Part shown: piece after piece, positions 33,361 through 34,736 of the stretch
Layout: each line of letters starts with the position of its first letter
Numbering within the stretch: position 1 is the first letter of the stretch
Assembly (NCBI GenBank): GCA_964583795.1
Contig: CAZOWX010000020.1
Coordinates: 1-34,736 of the forward strand
Length of the DNA: 34,736 nucleotides
Direction: 5' to 3'
Origin: JBDTME01 sp964583795
GTDB taxonomy: Bacteria > Patescibacteriota > Microgenomatia > UBA1400 > PJMF01
Made by a program: the position numbers and the translations under genes
Notes under the pieces: model-generated
Databases searched by the model: none
Told to the model about the DNA's origin: nothing
The model's input: only the letters and a program-made list of their open reading frames with translations

Positions 33361-33383
33361 AACATACCCAAATGAATTTGGGT
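33361..33383 (-). promoter_or_regulatory. -10-like box with adjoining 18-base palindrome
   Basis: TATGTT (33366-33361) ends five bases before the start of the PEP-synthase-like gene. Abutting it is ACCCAAATGAATTTGGGT (33366-33383), two perfect eight-base arms with two bases between. The palindrome lies in the spacer of the presumed promoter, as expected for a repressor operator controlling the glycolytic cluster. Confidence 0.5.
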
Positions 33384-33457
33384 GATCATCTCATGGTACG
33401 CGAATGTGCGGCGAGGATCAAGCAGAGGGGGGAGGGAAATAACTCACTAGATGTTAT

Positions 33458-34736
33458 TTAAAAAGAAACCCTTGTAGGTGGGAGTGGAAGTCGTCGCCCG
33501 TTTGCTCCACCAAGGATCGACTCTCTGAATGCTTGATCCTTTTCAATTTTAGTGATAGCTTTTCCGAGTGAAACCACTGTCCCAATGTCGGAGATGAGTC
33601 CATCCGCAATAAGTTGTTTCACTTGGTTAAGAGAAAATAGAGCTGGAACAGGTTCAAATTTTTCATCCCCTCCGCTTTTTTTTGAGGGATCGAAACTCTC
33701 AACAAGCAATAGCCGAGTATGGGTTGAAGCATCTACCTGATCGCTGCGATAGAATGCTGCTCCAAGTCGACCGAGATCTTCTCCAATTTTCACCCCTAGT
33801 TCCTGACGTGACTCTCGCATGCTGGCAGCAAGGGTATTCTCTATGTCTTCATTTATGGTTCCACCTGAAGTGAGTAAGGCATTGCAGTAGTAAAGAGCTG
33901 GGGTACGTTCATACATGAGGAGAAAATAGACCTCTCCGTTGATGACGTAAACGAGGACGGACAATGCTTCATTTGTAGTCCGCACAAATTCTTTAGTTTC
34001 TCCAGTTTCTTGATCTGTCCCTTTGACAATCTTAAACCATTCACTTTCTCCATATGTGGGTAAAGATGTAATGTGCTTAATATATTTACTTAAATATTCT
34101 TGCACTCCATCGATAGGAACTGGGTGACCTTTTAACTCTTGTTGGTATTTCCATCGAATAACAGCAGCTATGAGCTCTCCATCAGTGATGACATCACCGT
34201 CATTGTTTAACATGTATTTTTCAAAATCGTCTAGTGTCACAACTCGATTTTTATCCACATCTGCGTAGAATGTATCTGTTTCTTCTGTTGCAACCAAAGT
34301 TAATCCATCATGGTACTTGCTGCTTGTGTCAAATGTATCGTTTGGGTGAAAATTTGCACTAGGAACAGAGTCAGCATTTTGCAATCCAAATCTCAATTCA
34401 TCCTGTGCAACAGCGTAATTGAGTGTTAGCAAAATTTGTGTTTGACCTAATATTTCGTGAGGAATGAGTAAAAGTTTGCGGCGTTTATCTTGACTAATAG
34501 TAACAGTTTCATATCCTGGACCCCAAATGATTTGCCCTGTTTTTGGATCTCTACCGATAATGCTTCGTACTTTTCTTTGACTTATTTCCCCCTTTTTGGT
34601 TTTTTCTTTTTGTCTTCTTCCGGCTTCAATTGCTTTTTTTCTTAATACTGCAAATTGTTGTGTGAGTTGTCTGTCTTCATCTCTAATACAAAGAGATCCA
34701 CCGCCTCTGGGCGGTTGGGACAAAAGAAAGTTCAAC
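33458..34736 (-). CDS. NUDIX-domain protein with EF-hand-like loop, 5' end beyond the window
   Basis: The frame is open at the right edge of the window, so the N-terminus is missing; 425 residues are visible. The C-terminal part (about 255-380 of the visible sequence) is a NUDIX fold with a slightly altered box: GGTINEDIE, seven residues, RESRQELGV, where the first of the paired glutamates is Gln and the loop is one residue longer. The NUDIX family hydrolyses nucleoside diphosphates linked to another group. Further upstream, residues 159-170 (DVDKNRVVTLDD) fit an EF-hand calcium loop except for the central Gly, and a second Asp/Asn-rich segment follows at 177-187. The rest is not recognised. 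It lies upstream of the PEP-synthase-like gene with a 102-base gap. Confidence 0.75.
   Translation of the reverse strand, partial: LNFLLSQPPRGGGSLCIRDEDRQLTQQFAVLRKKAIEAGRRQKEKTKKGEISQRKVRSIIGRDPKTGQIIWGPGYETVTISQDKRRKLLLIPHEILGQTQILLTLNYAVAQDELRFGLQNADSVPSANFHPNDTFDTSSKYHDGLTLVATEETDTFYADVDKNRVVTLDDFEKYMLNNDGDVITDGELIAAVIRWKYQQELKGHPVPIDGVQEYLSKYIKHITSLPTYGESEWFKIVKGTDQETGETKEFVRTTNEALSVLVYVINGEVYFLLMYERTPALYYCNALLTSGGTINEDIENTLAASMRESRQELGVKIGEDLGRLGAAFYRSDQVDASTHTRLLLVESFDPSKKSGGDEKFEPVPALFSLNQVKQLIADGLISDIGTVVSLGKAITKIEKDQAFRESILGGANGRRLPLPPTRVSF

Noticed and set aside
1..34736. Recoding of UGA as glycine, as in some candidate phyla
   Set aside because: Several genes, such as the polyprenyl synthase, end at UGA at the expected length, and no conserved protein needs read-through of UGA.
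1..34736. tRNA, rRNA or riboswitch genes in the gaps
   Set aside because: By eye no cloverleaf, conserved T-loop sequence or rRNA block was found; the long gaps are accounted for by repeats. A covariance-model search would be needed to exclude small RNAs.

Overview
The window reads as a piece of the chromosome of a small fermentative bacterium, most likely a member of the Patescibacteria (Candidate Phyla Radiation). This placement is inference from gene content and repeats; no rRNA, tRNA or other phylogenetic anchor was found. Supporting signs are a trigger factor without its PPIase domain, an ADP-forming acetyl-CoA synthetase beside a lower-glycolysis cluster, a ferredoxin-dependent 2-oxoacid oxidoreductase, many lineage-specific proteins, and many short palindromic repeats between genes. 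All genes fit the standard code: normal-length proteins end at UGA, so there is no sign of UGA recoding.

Layout. 1-1530: a large helical protein of unknown function, cut by the window edge. 1712-5958: trigger factor, a GlmU-like sugar nucleotidyltransferase with a beta-helix, then a polyprenyl diphosphate synthase overlapping a small membrane protein. 5995-8126: repeat elements around a cupin and an unknown protein. 8186-11359: Lon protease and a four-helix holin-superfamily membrane protein. 11391-12004: a repeat-rich gap. 12037-15583: an exported membrane-anchored transglutaminase, a divergent unknown gene and a sugar nucleotidyltransferase. 15572-17127: lexA with a PD-(D/E)XK nuclease-like gene behind it and a striking array of CGAAT units in front. 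17271-18878: more palindromic elements around a DedA-family protein. 18887-21814: 2-oxoacid:ferredoxin oxidoreductase beta and gamma-alpha subunits with a 76-codon gene between them. 21981-25770: two divergent single-span surface proteins and a Ser/Thr-kinase-like protein. 25912-34736: ADP-forming acyl-CoA synthetase, phosphoglycerate mutase, enolase, a PEP-synthase-like protein and a NUDIX-domain protein, all on the minus strand.

How the genes fit together. Phosphoglycerate mutase and enolase lead to PEP. The oxidoreductase can turn pyruvate into acetyl-CoA and reduced ferredoxin, and the ADP-forming synthetase can turn acetyl-CoA into acetate and ATP. The step from PEP to pyruvate is where the PEP-synthase-like protein would act, but it lacks its phosphohistidine and catalytic cysteine. 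The enolase lacks a conserved active-site glutamate, and the mutase has threonine instead of its serine nucleophile.

Two genome-wide habits stand out. First, at least thirteen genes have a TANNNT -10-like hexamer ending 5-7 bases before the start codon and no Shine-Dalgarno, which suggests leaderless mRNAs, while lexA, lon and a few others have good Shine-Dalgarno sites. Second, the gaps are full of two kinds of repeats: palindromic elements of 175-331 bases with GTCATCC/GGATGAC ends, and tandem arrays whose unit is always seven bases although the unit sequence differs from site to site.
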